The position numbers and the translations under genes were made by a program. From Hetaerina americana (taxonomy: Eukaryota > Arthropoda > Insecta > Odonata > Calopterygidae), in contig JAKTNV010000007.1 in NCBI GenBank assembly GCA_022747635.1, positions 9,609,497-9,673,496 of the forward strand: 64,000 bases of DNA, in the 5' to 3' direction. Positions within the stretch are counted from its first letter, which is position 1. Each line of letters opens with the position of its first letter. Below, piece by piece: positions 19,721 through 31,960 of this stretch. The notes below the pieces were generated by a model, which searched no databases, was not told the origin of the DNA, and worked only from the letters and a program-made list of their open reading frames with translations.

Positions 19721-21530
19721 CTATTATGACGTGTGTGTGTGTGTCTGTGTGTGTGCGCGCGCGGGTCTATTTGGGCGCCCAATCAAAAGACTTGCTTCTT
19801 CTCCTCTTCACCCTCCTCCTCCCTCGCATTATACTCCTATACTCTCGCTCCAGCACTAATTACGTAATCCGGTCTCTTCTCAACACACACACTCTCTCTC
19901 CTCTTCGTCACCCCTCGTCCCTATCGTTCGTCTGCACTGCTATCGCTCCCAAAAGTTAGCCAGTAGGCGGTCGAAATTTGTGCAGTTATGAAAGTATTCG
20001 CCATGTCCATGTTTATTCGCTGGAAGGCACTCGGGCTGAGATGGATTTACATCGCCCCTGGGGACCGGAATGCAAGTCAGCCGTCGAGTGAATGCCAAAA
20101 TGGCGAAAGTGTTCACATGTTTCTAATTTCCTCAGCGAAGGTGAGGATCTAAAGACTTGAAAACCATAATAGTCCAACTTATAATATTAGACTCATTTCG
20201 TTTTGTTTCACTCTATATATTTCTTCTACATCTCTGATATAGTGTTATACAAACTACAGGGTCTTTAATATTTCATATAAACTCTTATATTTCATGTCTA
20301 AAACACGAGATCAAGAAGGTTGATGCATTTTGCGTTGTTGACGCGTTTTGATTAATTATACAGTTCCAAATAAACCTATATCGACAAACTCACAAAAGAG
20401 TGGACTTTCAAAACACTAGACAATAAATAAGGGTACTATTATTTTAATGAAATTTCCTGCACATGGCTTATGTAAAGGTGGATGAAGGACGCGCATTGTT
20501 GATACCTGAAGCTCATCCATTGGCACGCCCACTCATTCATGGCTGCCCTCTCGGGTTTTCCTGCGATCCCAACTTATTTCTTCAGTCTTCAAGTCTGTGG
20601 AGTCTGGTGCACGCTTGCATGGATCTCTTCAGGCACCGCACGGAATGAAAGCTGGTGCACGGAGGTTCCTAAGGGCTACAGAGTACGTCCTCAGTCCAGA
20701 AGTGGTCGCACTGGAGTCCCACTAAAGGCAGTTGAACACCCAGGGCAGCAAATCCGAAATACATAGAATTCCCAGTCTCTCCTATGTCGTGAAGAACTTG
20801 AGTTCGGGCTAAAATCAAAGGAATACGACATATTTTACTAATAATGCATCATGCTTCATTCTAGAGAAGGTGTGAATTACCAATAATTCATTAGCATTTC
20901 GGTTATTCGTCAGGTAATATGGTGTATTTCGGAGAAAATGGAGAAGCAATGGGTATATTACGGGTTAACGTTTTGCAACTCAGGTGCCATTTCGGTATTG
21001 TTCGAGGGTATGAAGAGTTCTTATTGATTTTGGATAAAACTACCCGGCAATGTAAAGGGATCTACCAATGTGAACCACCATTAGGTAGGTGGTGATTTTG
21101 GTTCGTGTGGTTGAGGAAAAAATGTAATATTATCTGAAAATTGTATGATTTAATATTCTTTCAAAAACGTCCTCCTTCTACGAGTGCATGAGTATACATG
21201 TTTGAATTTATCTGGGAATAATTAAAAGACCAATGAAATAAGAAAACTCAAAATTTACTTGAGGACTTATTTTAAATTTGCATTGGTTTAACTTGAATGA
21301 AATAAATTTATCAGGCATTGACTTTTGACCTCAGTTAAAAACACATTGTCTGGTAATGTGACTTCACGCAGTTACCTTTCGATGCAAAAGTCTAGTAGGC
21401 TGGAAATAAAGATTGCGCAGAAGTCATTACGTTTGTAAACATACTCAAATGTCAAACGCATTGAAATAATCCTGAGAAATGATAAAAATTGGATGATCAT
21501 AGAATTACATGCAGTGATTGCACGCTGCCT
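19721..21530. other. Interval with a short (TG)n tract
   Basis: A TG/CG-rich run lies at 19728-19762. The overlapping frames at 20463-20766 have balanced composition but match nothing I know. No other features are supported. Confidence 0.4.
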
Positions 21531-21549
21531 TAGTTAGGGTGGTGGTCTG

Positions 21550-21575
21550 CCGTTTAACCGGTAGATTACCTAATA
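21550..21575 (+). mobile_element. LINE family B tail-like fragment
   Basis: TTTAACCGGTAGATTAC is shared with the reverse complement of 25605-25621, which lies just beyond the family-B LINE body there. It may be a solo 3' terminus leading into the AATAAATA/TA tract. Confidence 0.35.
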
Positions 21576-21584
21576 AACAAATAA

Positions 21585-21585
21585 A

Positions 21586-21633
<48 letters not shown>

Positions 21634-21638
21634 AATAC

Positions 21639-21669
<31 letters not shown>

Positions 21670-21672
21670 TAA

Positions 21673-21746
<74 letters not shown>
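21585..21746. repeat. (TA)n microsatellite
   Basis: About 160 bp of TA with ATACA and GTATA interruptions, ending in ACACACAC. Open frames made only of Ile and Tyr codons across it are artefacts. Confidence 0.97.
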
Positions 21747-21748
<2 letters not shown>

Positions 21749-23229
21749 CCTTTTCTTTTCGATTTGCAAATCAGTGCATAATGAATTTGTGTCTGTCTAT
21801 ATGTATTCCTGTGTACATACGCATGTAATTATAAATGTTATGCCCAATATAATAATATAATACGTACTATATGCCACGATGGGTTAATTGGAAGAAGGTA
21901 CCATTAGGTCTTAATTTAGCCCAAATGAAGACCTCTACTTATCTATCTATCTAACTTAATGGCTATGCTATGATAATACATCCCTATTTATTATTCGTGG
22001 ATTACGATTATTCACCAAACGGACAGCTATTATTTGTATGCTGTTTAAAATTTCAGATATCGTGAAATGAGAGCGACATCGTATTTGGCAGTTTTTACTC
22101 CTTATCCGCTGACTATACCCAACTCTTCTCTTTCCCTTACTCTCCCACAACAACTAATTTCATATGATACTTATTCATCGGAATATTCTAAAAGACTAGG
22201 TAAATTTTATTCCTCGATCACTTCCGAAGTTTTATTGCGAGGAATAACGGCCTATGCAGATATTCTTATTGCGTAATATCACTGCGGAAGGAAAGGACTT
22301 AATATAATTTATGTCTACCAGTCGGTATGCTATAACAACTAGCAATGCATTTAAGCCATGTATTTTATACATATGAAATCGAAGGAAATTCTATAGCAGA
22401 ATTCAAAAAAATTGAAAAAATACAAATTTGATCAATACCCCGTGAAGCACACGATCGATCTAAGATAAGTACACGTTTCCTATCATTGACAAATTCAAAC
22501 ACCTTTTCTTAATTTATAAAATATGTCATTAACCGAATATGGTTTTGATACGGAGTGTCCTTACTTTCTCTAGTTCGCTTGATACGAGTAATAGCACTTT
22601 AGACAAAACCATGGTCGGTAAAAGTGTGGTCATTTTCCTATTGTATATTATATACAGTTATGAGCGAGGAGAAATTAATCGGGCCCTATCATACCATTTA
22701 TGAAAAGAAATATTTCACTAACCATTTTGAATTCCGACATGAAAAAGCAGCTGAAGATATTACTAAGGGGATTTCCTTACATAATAATTCTAAATATGAC
22801 TGAATAAAAAAAATTTGAAAAAGTGTAACCCATTATGAGTTACAATTTTCTTACAACGTTTCGCCACAAGCTATTTTTATGTTTCATTTTGACATCATTT
22901 TTTCCTTCCTATCTTTTCTCGGGGAGCGCATGCGCCCCTTCCTCCCCCTATCCGTATACGCCCCTCGTCCGCATCGACAAATAGGAAGTGTCGTGACGGC
23001 GCTCTCGATATCTTCGCATCAGGTTGACATCGGCACCGCGCGCGCGCGTGCAGGGGTCCATATCCAAGACCCGTATTGAAGTGATCCAAACCCTGACAAC
23101 GTACGATTTGAGCAAGAGTGGGAGAGAAAGTAAATGTCACCAACTGTAGAAATGCTCACAGTTTTGTCAAAATCATGCGTAATTATTTTTTTGAGCATTT
23201 GGTCATTTTAAACAATTTGATTTGGATCG
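21747..23229. other. AT-rich interval without recognised features
   Basis: No gene or repeat recognised. ATCT units at 21940-21953 form a very short microsatellite. Confidence 0.4.
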
Positions 23230-23613
23230 AATAAATCAATGTCATCTCGTGGAACGGGTGGGAGGGGGGTTAAGTATCCTCCACCGCGAGCACGTGATAA
23301 AAGCTCCCGTGATTGCGCCCAAAGGGACTTTGAAAATCCCACCCTTCCACCACCGGCATCATTCTTCACTCTCCGTTGAAGGCGTCGTTCCAGAGTGGGG
23401 TTCCCCAACCCCTTCGGATAACGGCTTTGTACCCCCATCCCCCCTCCTCGGGCATCTGCTTGCCTCCGGGAGAAGGGTGAGGTGGGGGGTCGGGAGAGAA
23501 GGAGACCCGCTCTCGCCCCCTTCATGCAAATGAGGGATGCATGCGTCTCTCTCTCTCTCCCTAGCTCGGCTGCGGAGACATTATCCCGCGAACCCTTTAG
23601 GCGACCGGCTCCC

Positions 23614-23652
<39 letters not shown>

Positions 23653-23880
23653 CCTTTCCCGCCGTCCTTGGCCTCCCCTCGCTTTGCATCACAATTAGTT
23701 AGGGCCCGCTCCTTCCCGGACCACCCCCAACACGCCGAGCGCCACCCCTCTCCTCCCGTCGCCCCCCCGAAAATCCCTATTCTTGTTTTCCCCGCATCCG
23801 CTCCCGCCGTAAACGCGGTCGCGCTCCAAATGACGCGCGCCTCCGTTCTTTTCACTCGACTGAGGAGCGACTCTTGATGA
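23230..23880. other. GC-rich pyrimidine-biased island with (TC)n
   Basis: C/T-rich plus strand with a 35-bp (TC)n run at about 23616-23650. The 256-codon minus-strand frame across the island encodes Arg/Gly-rich sequence including an (RE)n run from the (GA)n complement and shows no domain. Confidence 0.5.
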
Positions 23881-23954
23881 TGGGACCGACGCAAAGATCG
23901 GGTGTTGATTGGCCTAAAGCCTGCGCGTCTCGCTTCATCCCTCTCACTGTGCGC

Positions 23955-24272
23955 AAAGTTAGGCAGGGAATCACTCACGGAGCGAAGGTTAAATTAGAGA
24001 TTAAATATCTTCCATAAATTGGAAAGGGGGCCTCTTTAGCAGTGATGTTGAAAATGCATTATTACCCCCATCGTGCTACGGTCGGAGAGATCATGTGAAT
24101 AAAATTAGAGAGACCAAGTGTAGAACAAATAAATTGAAGATGTCATTTTTAATGCAAACAATAAGGATTAATACTGTCCGACCGTGATCGGGTCATGTTC
24201 GGGTCAAAATTTTTCAGGTGTGTAATAACCCCTGCCACACACCCTAGTGGTGGATTGCAGGGTGCTAAAATA
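23955..24272 (+). mobile_element. LINE family A 3' end
   Basis: It starts at GGGAATCACTCACGGAGCGA and includes AGTGATGTTGAAAATGCATT, the AAATTAGAGAGACCAAGTGT block, and the terminus CCCCTGCCACACACCCTAGT GGTGGATTGCAGGGTGC. It is one of the most complete tails and a good reference for the family. Confidence 0.8.
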
Positions 24273-24979
24273 TCAAATATCACCATCTCACGCACACGAA
24301 TAATCGCGTAAGGAAGATGGAGGTGCGGATGATGACGACATTGATTGGTACTTGATGGTGAAATCTTTATTCACTTGACGAGAATGGATGAAAAGGAATT
24401 TTGATTAATCATTATTTGGAATTTGATTTCGATGAATTACGATTTTGACTAATGTGGTCCTAAAATGGTATGAGCATTTAATTATTGCCATATCATTCAG
24501 ATTTATATCTAAAATAGGCAAACATTACTCTAAAGCTCTCTTTTTTTAGCGAATGTTCACATTCTTTCGTGTGCAGTAACCATGGCCAGAGCATCTGTTC
24601 TTTCATTCCTCTTTCCCCACCAGTCGCCCAACCCACCCCTTTGTTAAGAAGCCCGCAATGTCGCCCTTCCAGACAAAGTTAAGCACGATATCCATCCTTA
24701 CTAGACATGGTCAATATTAACGCAAAGAGTATATTGGTCACGTACCATAGATGAAATACTGATATTTACAAAACACTGCATTAATTTAAGACAATGAAAA
24801 ATAACAAGTGTTAAATTATTGAAGGAGAAACCAGGAACGTTAGTACACAAATTACGAAAAAAGAAACATAAGCTAGATCTAAAATATGAAGTGTTTTGTT
24901 TATACCTGTTTATTCTTATCATTCATATCGGGTTGGTGGATATAGATAGACGACTTGATGCCAATGGTCTTCTCGCTTC
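24273..24979. other. AT-rich interval without recognised features
   Basis: No gene or repeat recognised. Confidence 0.4.
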
Positions 24980-25390
24980 TGGTAGTTGTTGCCATTGGTG
25001 GGCGTTGCCTTACTGTCTGGCTCACCGTACACACGCCACTGTCCCTCCTGGGCCTTCATCGGAGGGCCGTTCCCCTTCCGAGCACGGTTCCTCACCCACC
25101 CACCCCTTGGCCTCTCATGATCCGGCTCATGGCTGCATCGGCACGGCTGCCACCTCCCCCCTTGCCCGTCCGGAAGAGGTCCCGAGGCAGGCGAGCGGTA
25201 GGGCCCGGAGACGATCATCGCGAGGCCTCCCTGACGAAGAGATCCGCTCTGGCTGCCTGCCGACTGAATTCAAGTCCCCCCTTGTTAGGGTTGAATATGG
25301 CGGCGGCCGCGTCGCCCGTTCACCGTCTCCCTGGCCACGCGAGGACGGGGGGGCGGCTAAAGACCCGGTCGTGGCTTCCTCTTGGGCACA
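24980..25390. other. GC-rich island
   Basis: Mixed GC-rich sequence with more CpG and fewer homopolymer runs than other islands. Frames are open on both strands (218 and 156 codons on plus, 99 on minus) without recognised similarity. Confidence 0.45.
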
Positions 25391-25595
25391 GTCTATGCAG
25401 TGTTACCTCCATAACAAATTCATAGCACTCAAAGGAAGATTTCATGGTTTTAATAAGTGCCCAATTTCATTATGAGCTTTTCATTTTTCCGTAAAAAAGT
25501 CTCATCGCAGAATTGAGTTCAATAGACACAGAAAAACTTCAAATATGCCACACGAGTTATAGAATCCCAACTCTCCATTAAACATTAATACGTAC

Positions 25596-26130
25596 TATCC
25601 GTAATCTACCGGTTAAGGTAGGTTTTGGATGGGAAAAGCCAACAAATGGTATAGCAATTCCCTTTTTTCTATTAACAAAGCACTGCTCGGCATCTAACCT
25701 TACAATAGTGTCCTCTTCATTTCCATATATTTCCCTCTTTTTTCATCCCATCCAACATCCCTATCCTCTTCCTGCCCTTTCCTCGGTTGCCTAACATTCT
25801 CCCCTCTATCACAGTCTTCAACATTCCACTGGCGATCAATATGTCCTTCATCCATTTTTCCTGCCATCTTAGAATTTATCCCAATATACCCTACTCCTCT
25901 CCCACCATACCTAGTACTTCCTCATTTTTTTTCTTCTCTGTCCATTTCACCTTCTCCATCCTACCCCACACCCACATTTCAGGAAGCCTCAAATCTACGT
26001 ATATCATCCTGCTCAATGACCACGTTTCCGCGCCATACATAACTACGCTGTGTATCAAGATTTCGATGAGTATTTTCTTAATATCCTTATTCAAAGTCCC
26101 TGTCATCATTCCCTCCTCCTTTTGAAAGCA
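25596..26130 (-). mobile_element. LINE family B reverse-transcriptase C-terminal relic
   Basis: The minus-strand frame 26109-25891 reads KDIKKILIEILIHSVVMYGA, ETWSLSRM, then a WVWGRMEKVKWTEKKKNEEV block and LGMVGEE. It contains the diagnostic YGAETW and W-x-W-x-RMEKVxWxxKKxNEEVL order of this LINE type. Downstream, broken frames continue through RQPRKGQEEDRDVGWDEK to a terminus containing TTAACCGGTAGATTAC (25605-25621 on plus, reversed). The 5' part of the element is missing. Confidence 0.75.
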
Positions 26131-26589
26131 TCTTTGCTTAACGCAATTCTTCTCCTTATGTCCCGACCACTTTGACCATCTTGGCCTGAAAACATTTCGC
26201 AGAAGAAAATGTTCCAGCGGCTCTAGATTTTTTCCTCATATTTTGATGCTGTTGAATTGTCTTTACATTTCTGGAAAACCCTTTCAGGATGTGTAGCTAA
26301 TATTTTAGCGTAAGCAGGAAGTTTAGATATTCTTTAGGTAGACGAGTCAGTGAATTACTATAAAATAGAAGTCCTTAAAGGTTATTTAGATTAGAGCAAG
26401 TAGAACACTTAAATTTTTTAACAAAGGTAAAACGGAGTAAGGGCTATAGCATGGAATGAATCGGAATGAATGGCATAGGCTAGAAAAGGTCAAATCCTTG
26501 AGTGTTACTCTGACATAAAACATTTCATGAGAGCACACATTGGGTTAGGGAGACCTCGTATACGGGTCAGCCTTATAGAAATGAATGTT
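26131..26589. other. Interval without recognised features
   Basis: AT-rich, no recognised gene. Confidence 0.35.
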
Positions 26590-26820
26590 CGTTAGACAGT
26601 TGCAGAAAAGTGTAATCAAATTTGAAAAAGTTCAGAGAAAATTCAGCAGACTAATTAAAAATTATCCCAGCAAAAGAGACCCGTCATAATGATGGCGGAC
26701 ATGCTGGAGGGATTACAATGGGAGCCTCTGGCGTCGTAGAGAGAGAGAGAGAGAGAGCCAGAAGGACTCATCTCTGTGAAAGGCACAGAACAGCCGGCTT
26801 AATTTGTGACCTCAGATAAT
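26590..26820 (+). mobile_element. LINE reverse-transcriptase C-terminal fragment
   Basis: Across shifting frames the plus strand reads FEKVQRKFSRLIKNYPSKRD, then MADMLEGLQWEPLASXRERERA, then RRTHLCERHRTAGLICDL. This follows the CR1/L2 order EKVQRRAARF, a MLxxLxWEPL segment, then a R-R-x-x-A block. It belongs to a lineage different from the LINE family A copies, which read FEELGW. A (GA)n run interrupts it at about 26738-26756. Confidence 0.6.
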
Positions 26821-27034
26821 TATCGTGGATCCATTGTGGCACGCAGGAACATCGGGATGAAACAAGTGAGTCAGACAATAGCGATGATAGATCTAAGTGG
26901 CTCCGCCTTCTTTCCAATATCGATACGCAATCATAACAACATCAAACGTAATGAACCCTGCATTTTATATTAGGAAAGCAAAATTCAAAGCTTTGCTCGA
27001 ACACGTCCATTATTGCGCGAAGAAGATTTGCCAG

Positions 27035-27290
27035 TACCCTGCTGCCATACATCGCTAGGGTGTGTAACGGAGAATAAATACACACCAGAGACTAATTTTG
27101 ACCCGAATATATTTACCCCTAACGTGGTCTGAGAATGTTATTCTGATCCCTGAACGTTCGCGGAAAAATGACACCTTAAATCTATCTGTTCTACACTTAA
27201 TCTCTGTAATTTTATTGACATGATCCTTCCTACCGAAGTGCGATGGGGCTAATAATACAGTTTCAACATCACTGGTAAAAATAGGCACGT
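27035..27290 (-). mobile_element. LINE family A 3' end with open frame
   Basis: The minus-strand frame (27324-27055, 89 codons) includes FTSDVETVLLAPSHFGRKDH, VNKITEIKCRTDRFKVSFF and RERSGIRITFSDHVRGKYIR. These match the CR1-type end of a reverse transcriptase (a CRTDxxKxSFFPRTIRDWN-like region). The terminal CCCCTGCCACACACCC signature is altered here to a CGTTACACACCCTAGCG form. It shows what the coding end of family A looked like before decay. Confidence 0.75.
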
Positions 27291-27689
27291 ATACGTGTGT
27301 AAGATAGATAAGCAGCACGTACATTGCTAGTCACGAGGCGTGGGAGCGACCGTAAAGGGAAATTCACAATTACTCTTAAATTCCAAATATGACTCCATCT
27401 TAGTAATAATTTGCGTGAATCTTGGTAGCTTGAGTCATATTATGCAATCCAATATGCATATATTACCGATAAAGTCATAAAAGAACGCGGTATTTGGGGA
27501 AATGCATCCTTTTCTAATTCATGTGAACTCCTCATGCCTGCATTGCATTTGGAGAAATCGTAACCGACTGGAAAAATAATAATGCGATCTATCCACGCAA
27601 GAAAAATCACCATAGTCATGAGGGCATCTCAAAACTCACATAATTACTTAGGGATCGTCTGAGGTGACTGCCAAGTTTGCCGCGTGGAT
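27291..27689. other. Interval without recognised features
   Basis: No gene or repeat recognised. Confidence 0.35.
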
Positions 27690-28470
27690 ATGGGATGATC
27701 GGCGTGGAATTCCTAAGTGAAGGAGGCGGAACAGGGATCGAAGCGCGAAACAGTTTCCCCGCCCTAGTTCCCCGGGACGTGATGTGCGCGTACGCACCCC
27801 CCTCCCAATGGGGAAAGGCGTCGCGGACGTTTGATCGAGCGTCGTGGGAGCGCAATGCTTCGGGGCGGGGGGATAGAGAGGCCGGGGGACGGCCGTTTCA
27901 TTCGGCGTTTCCAGCCGGGGGGGGAAGGGCGGGGCGACAGCTGTGTGTGTGGGGAGGGAGGGGGCGGAGGCACGGCGGAGAGGGGGCGTCGCGCGCCGGA
28001 GGGCCGCATCATCACCCCTACACGCCCCGCTTCGGGTGCATCCCGCCAGGAGGCTCTGTGCGCTTCCGTTGTGTGGGTGGGTGGGATGCATCATGGGAAA
28101 TAAAAGAGGGTGGGGTGGGAGCATGCCCCCCGCACACGCAACTCACCCCTGCTTCTGCCGCTGTCTGATCCCTTCGGAAGATCCTCGTGGGGGTACGGGT
28201 GAGGGTGGGATGGGGGGGAGGGGGGGTGGGCTGAACGAGGAAATAGCGTCACGCGACCTCGCCGAGGAAGGAGTCTCTTCAGGAGGGGCGCGGGAGGAGA
28301 GGGGGGGGATTGTGGGGGCGGAGAAGGCTTTTCTTGGTCGCGGGGTTGGAGAGAGAGAGAGAGAGATAGAGGGAGGAGGGGTGATTTGAGTTCCCTGCGT
28401 TGTTAGGGCTGGGGGGGAATAGGGGTTCCGCCTCCCGCCCGACCCCCCAAGCCCTTCCCGACAAGGGAAA
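27690..28470. other. GC-rich purine-biased island
   Basis: G-rich plus strand with many GGGG runs and CpG. Frames of 163, 158 and 148 codons overlap on both strands and are Gly/Arg/Pro-rich with no recognised domain. Confidence 0.5.
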
Positions 28471-28589
28471 CCTAATGTCTACAGATGAGGAGTTTCAGAA
28501 GCGAGGTTATCAACCCTACCGAGGGAGAGATGTTTCCCATATAAGTAGATGTTATTAGTGTTCACCCTTTATATGTGTGTGTTTGGTGA

Positions 28590-29220
28590 CTGCGATGGCT
28601 CCCCTCCCTCCCCTTCCATATCGGTCGAACGTTGACGAATTGGTCGATTTGTGGCCGTCGGCTCCCTCCCACGAATAATCTCCGCGTGCGTTATTATGAA
28701 TTTTCCGGGTAAGAGAGTGGGGAGGGGCGGGGGTGGGGGGTTGGGTGGGGGTAGGGGGAAGGAACGACATCGGTGATTCCGACTTTTTCATCCGCCGTCG
28801 AAATTGACGTGTCCGTATTTTCAATAATGGCGTCTCCTCCCCTTCGGAATGGGGTGGTGGTGGTGAAGGGGAAACAGCGCTCCGAATTTTCTCCGGACGA
28901 GTATTAGAATTAGTATCCGATAAGTGATTTATGCCGGGGAATTGGGCAACCATTACCATCTCGGGGTGGTCGCCAACGGGAGTGAATGGGATGGGAGGGG
29001 GGAATTGATCGATGTTTATGTGTGTTTGTGCGTTTTGAGTGTTGGTGTGCATTCCGCGTCGTGGAGGTGTATATATTCCGTTCTCTGAATATGGTGACCC
29101 GATCGAAGTATTGTGCCGGGCCGTACCTTCGGTCGACCGTGGCCGATCTCCCCCTCTTTCAATGGACGTCGATCGTATCGAAGGCGGAGTCCGCTACCGA
29201 TGAGAAATTGAGGGCAGTTC
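28590..29220. other. GC-rich tract continuing the island
   Basis: Moderately GC-rich, with G runs at 28715-28760 and balanced CpG-containing sequence at 29090-29220. The 165-codon minus-strand frame (29052-28555) is unrecognised. Confidence 0.4.
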
Positions 29221-30044
29221 GCAAATAACTGCACATGTTTAGGCGACGGCTCAATCGCGTTTCTTGATCTTCGTCTTGATCCTCAAATCCTTAGCCTGTC
29301 TTATAAAGAGGGATCACAGGTGGAGGGAGGTCGGGAAAAATGTCAAAAACCCTTTCGGGAGAGGAATCGGAAATAGGAATGCGTGGTTCATCAAAGTTTC
29401 AGTATGGGTGGAGACATAACTCAGCTCGATGATATGCGGTTAGTCGGAAGTGCCTCTTATTCTTCGGGCTGTAATACAAAGGGAGCTAGATGTGTTCTGC
29501 TGACTAAAGGGGTATTGCTCCAAAGTCAGACATCACGTGGCCCGATTCATCTCGGAAAGAATTGATGAGTACGTGAAAGGCGGGGATTTCTCAGACCACC
29601 CCTCCGATAGAGCTTCAATGAGACCCTCTTCCGCTGCTTCGTTCCCGCCGTTGTTCTACTCCCTCGCCTCGGTGGCAAATGCTTCGCGAGTGATGAGGGC
29701 ATTGGAAGTGAGATGCGGATGTCGCTGAGGCTGCAGCCTGTGGAATTTCACCAGGTGACGTTAGAACAATGCTAAACCGACCGATTGGATTAGTGCACAA
29801 ATGTTATGGCAAATTTCACTGATCGATTAAAATGGACTTTTGACAATTGCGTCACCCGAATACTTTTTTAAACTGAAAAATGTGACCTGATTACTGACTT
29901 GATCTCGCACTTTGACATATTTTTCATCGGATCGGTATGGAATATTTTACCGGCCCGATATATCGCAGACCCGGTGGTAAACGATTTGGAGAGACATGCG
30001 GGATTGTCTCTGTGACGGTATGGACCGATATCCATGCAAATATG
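29221..30044. other. Interval without recognised features
   Basis: No gene or repeat recognised. Confidence 0.35.
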
Positions 30045-30365
30045 GTACCATATAAGCCAACGCTGGGATGTGTGACAGGGGGTGATTACGCACCAGGCTA
30101 ATGTTGAAAAAAAATGCTTTTCCCCCCGTAGCACGGTCGGATAGAGTTATTCTAAGCCCTTAATCTTTCGTGGAAAAAATGACATCTTAAATCTATGCGA
30201 TCTACACTTAATTTCTCTAACTTTGTTAACAAGATCTCCTCTACCGTGGTACGATGGGGGTGAAAATTCATTTTCAACATCACTGCTAAAGAGACGTTCT
30301 TCCAATTTATCCAAGACATTTAATCTGTAATTTAACCTTCGCTCCGTGAGTGACTTTCAGCCTAG
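30045..30365 (-). mobile_element. LINE family A 3' end
   Basis: The reverse complement contains CACTCACGGAGCGAAGGTTA, AGCAGTGATGTTGAAAATGA, the AAATTAAGTGTAGATC region, CGACCGTGC and a CACCCCCTGTCACACATCCC terminus. It is about 320 bp and 5' truncated, and it holds no complete frame. Confidence 0.75.
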
Positions 30366-31129
30366 TCCAGTATAGGTGATATATTTGTTATACGATAAGA
30401 ACCATGTGTACTGATTTATTCCGTCGCTTTCGGTGATATTATTGATTTGCATTTGAGGTAGACGGAGTCTTGTCCAAAATTGGTGATGTAATTTTTCATA
30501 AATCGTTCATTTATTTCTTAGACCAAACGGAGGGCACTATAGAAATGTGATGAGAACGACTTATTCGTAAATTAAGATATTCTTGATTTGGATGTGGGAG
30601 ATTTTCTTTATCAGTATACCCTTTCGACGGCCGATAGTACTCGTCTTAGGTAAATTCTTCAACATATCGTAAAGTGATTAACACTTCATACCAATATTTA
30701 CTTAGCCATAATGGTTGCTATTTTAGAAAATGAGTGAATTCATTCAACTCTGCACCGATTCCCTTGAACTTATCATCCTCTGTTTTTTTACCATCCCGTT
30801 GTTCGCGCGAAATCACAATGGTGTGGATTCGAACAAGCGATCTCCCGCCACACGGCCGCCGAATGTTGGCCCAACCCCCTCCTCCTCATCGCCAGTGAAC
30901 ATCGCCAGCGCCCGCTCCCCCATCCTACCAGATTTCATCCTCATTCTTATTTTAATCCAAAGCTCAAGGATTACAAATACCAGTCAATCTAATGCGAGAC
31001 GCCATAGTGGGCATGACGATATATGGGTATTCTTAACATTGCACATAATACTCTATTAAAGTTGATATTCCGGCAGCTCAGTAAACATTTTTTATCATAT
31101 TATTATCTGGTCTCAGATTTGATAAATTT
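30366..31129. other. AT-rich interval without recognised features
   Basis: A 109-codon frame at 30730-31059 is unrecognised. Nothing else is seen. Confidence 0.35.
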
Positions 31130-31220
31130 ACAGCCTTAATAAAAAGAGACGTTTCAGGCGTGATATGGTGGAATATCATGATTAATTAAAAATAGCAATT
31201 TTCCACAAAAATAAAATTTA

Positions 31221-31260
31221 ATGCGACCGGTTTCAATGTTACTACATCATCATCAGGTGA
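31221..31260 (-). ncRNA. Hammerhead-like motif, left arm
   Basis: Exact mirror of the motif at 31921-31960, facing outward from the element centre. Confidence 0.4.
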
Positions 31261-31628
31261 TAGTTAAACCTCAGAGTCCAGTATATATATGATTAAAGGC
31301 AAGTAAGGGGAGGGTGGAGGAAAAGAGGGGAAGAGGGGGGAAAGTGGAAGGCAGAATGGGTGACTATGTGAGTGGGGTGGGGGGAAGAGGGTTGGGGAAG
31401 ACAAGGTGCAAAGACCCTAGGAGTCCGGAGAGCGCGTCGTGGCCGAATGGAGGGGGGTGTCTCGTTGAGGGTGTCCCACGGTGCTCGCAAAGCTCTTCGG
31501 GCCGCGGGGGAAGAGGACGGGATCGGGGGTTTTTACTTTAAAACTATACAGTGATCCCAATCTTTACCCTTCAACTCAGTGCTTATTTGTGTATTGATAC
31601 CTTGTTCCCAGACCACGACCAGAGGGGG

Positions 31629-31652
31629 AAAAAAAAAAAAAAAAAAAAAAAA
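31629..31652 (+). repeat. Poly(A) run of 24
   Basis: It sits between GGGGG and CCCCG at the junction of spacer and right arm. It could be a retrotransposition tail captured inside the element. Confidence 0.95.
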
Positions 31653-31920
31653 CCCCGATCCCGTCCTCTTCCCCCGCGGCCCGAAGAGCTTTGCGAGCAC
31701 CGTGGGACACCCTCAACGAGACACCCCCCTCCATTCGGCCACGACGCGCTCTCCGGACTCCTAGGGTCTTTGCACCTTGTCTTCCCCAACCCTCTTCCCC
31801 CCACCCCACTCACATAGTCACCCATTCTGCCTTCCACTTTCCCCCCTCTTCCCCTCTTTTCCTCCACCCTCCCCTTACTTGCCTTTAATCATATATATAC
31901 TGGACTCTGAGGTTTAACTA

Positions 31921-31960
31921 TCACCTGATGATGATGTAGTAACATTGAAACCGGTCGCAT
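31921..31960 (+). ncRNA. Hammerhead-like motif, right arm
   Basis: CUGAUGA (31925-31931) is followed by UG, a hairpin AUGU/ACAU with loop AGUA (31934-31945), U, GAA (31947-31949), self-complementary ACCGGU (31950-31955), C (31956, cleavage position) and GCAU. Stem I is supported by only one base pair, and two unpaired bases follow A9, so this may be a decayed or non-catalytic version. The layout is the same as at 5051-5093 and 54975-55014. Confidence 0.45.

Noticed and set aside
20463..20766. Pair of overlapping 61- and 75-codon frames with balanced composition
   Set aside because: No recognised family, no conserved motif and no supporting context.
22855..22885. GAAACGTT on the minus strand as another hammerhead-like core
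   Set aside because: No CUGANGA box or stem II lies upstream.
23208..23978. 256-codon minus-strand frame
   Set aside because: Contains an Arg-Glu run produced by a (GA)n microsatellite and no domain. Opposite frames are open too.
31293..31888. Two identical 65-codon frames on opposite strands as a duplicated gene
   Set aside because: They are the two arms of one foldback element.
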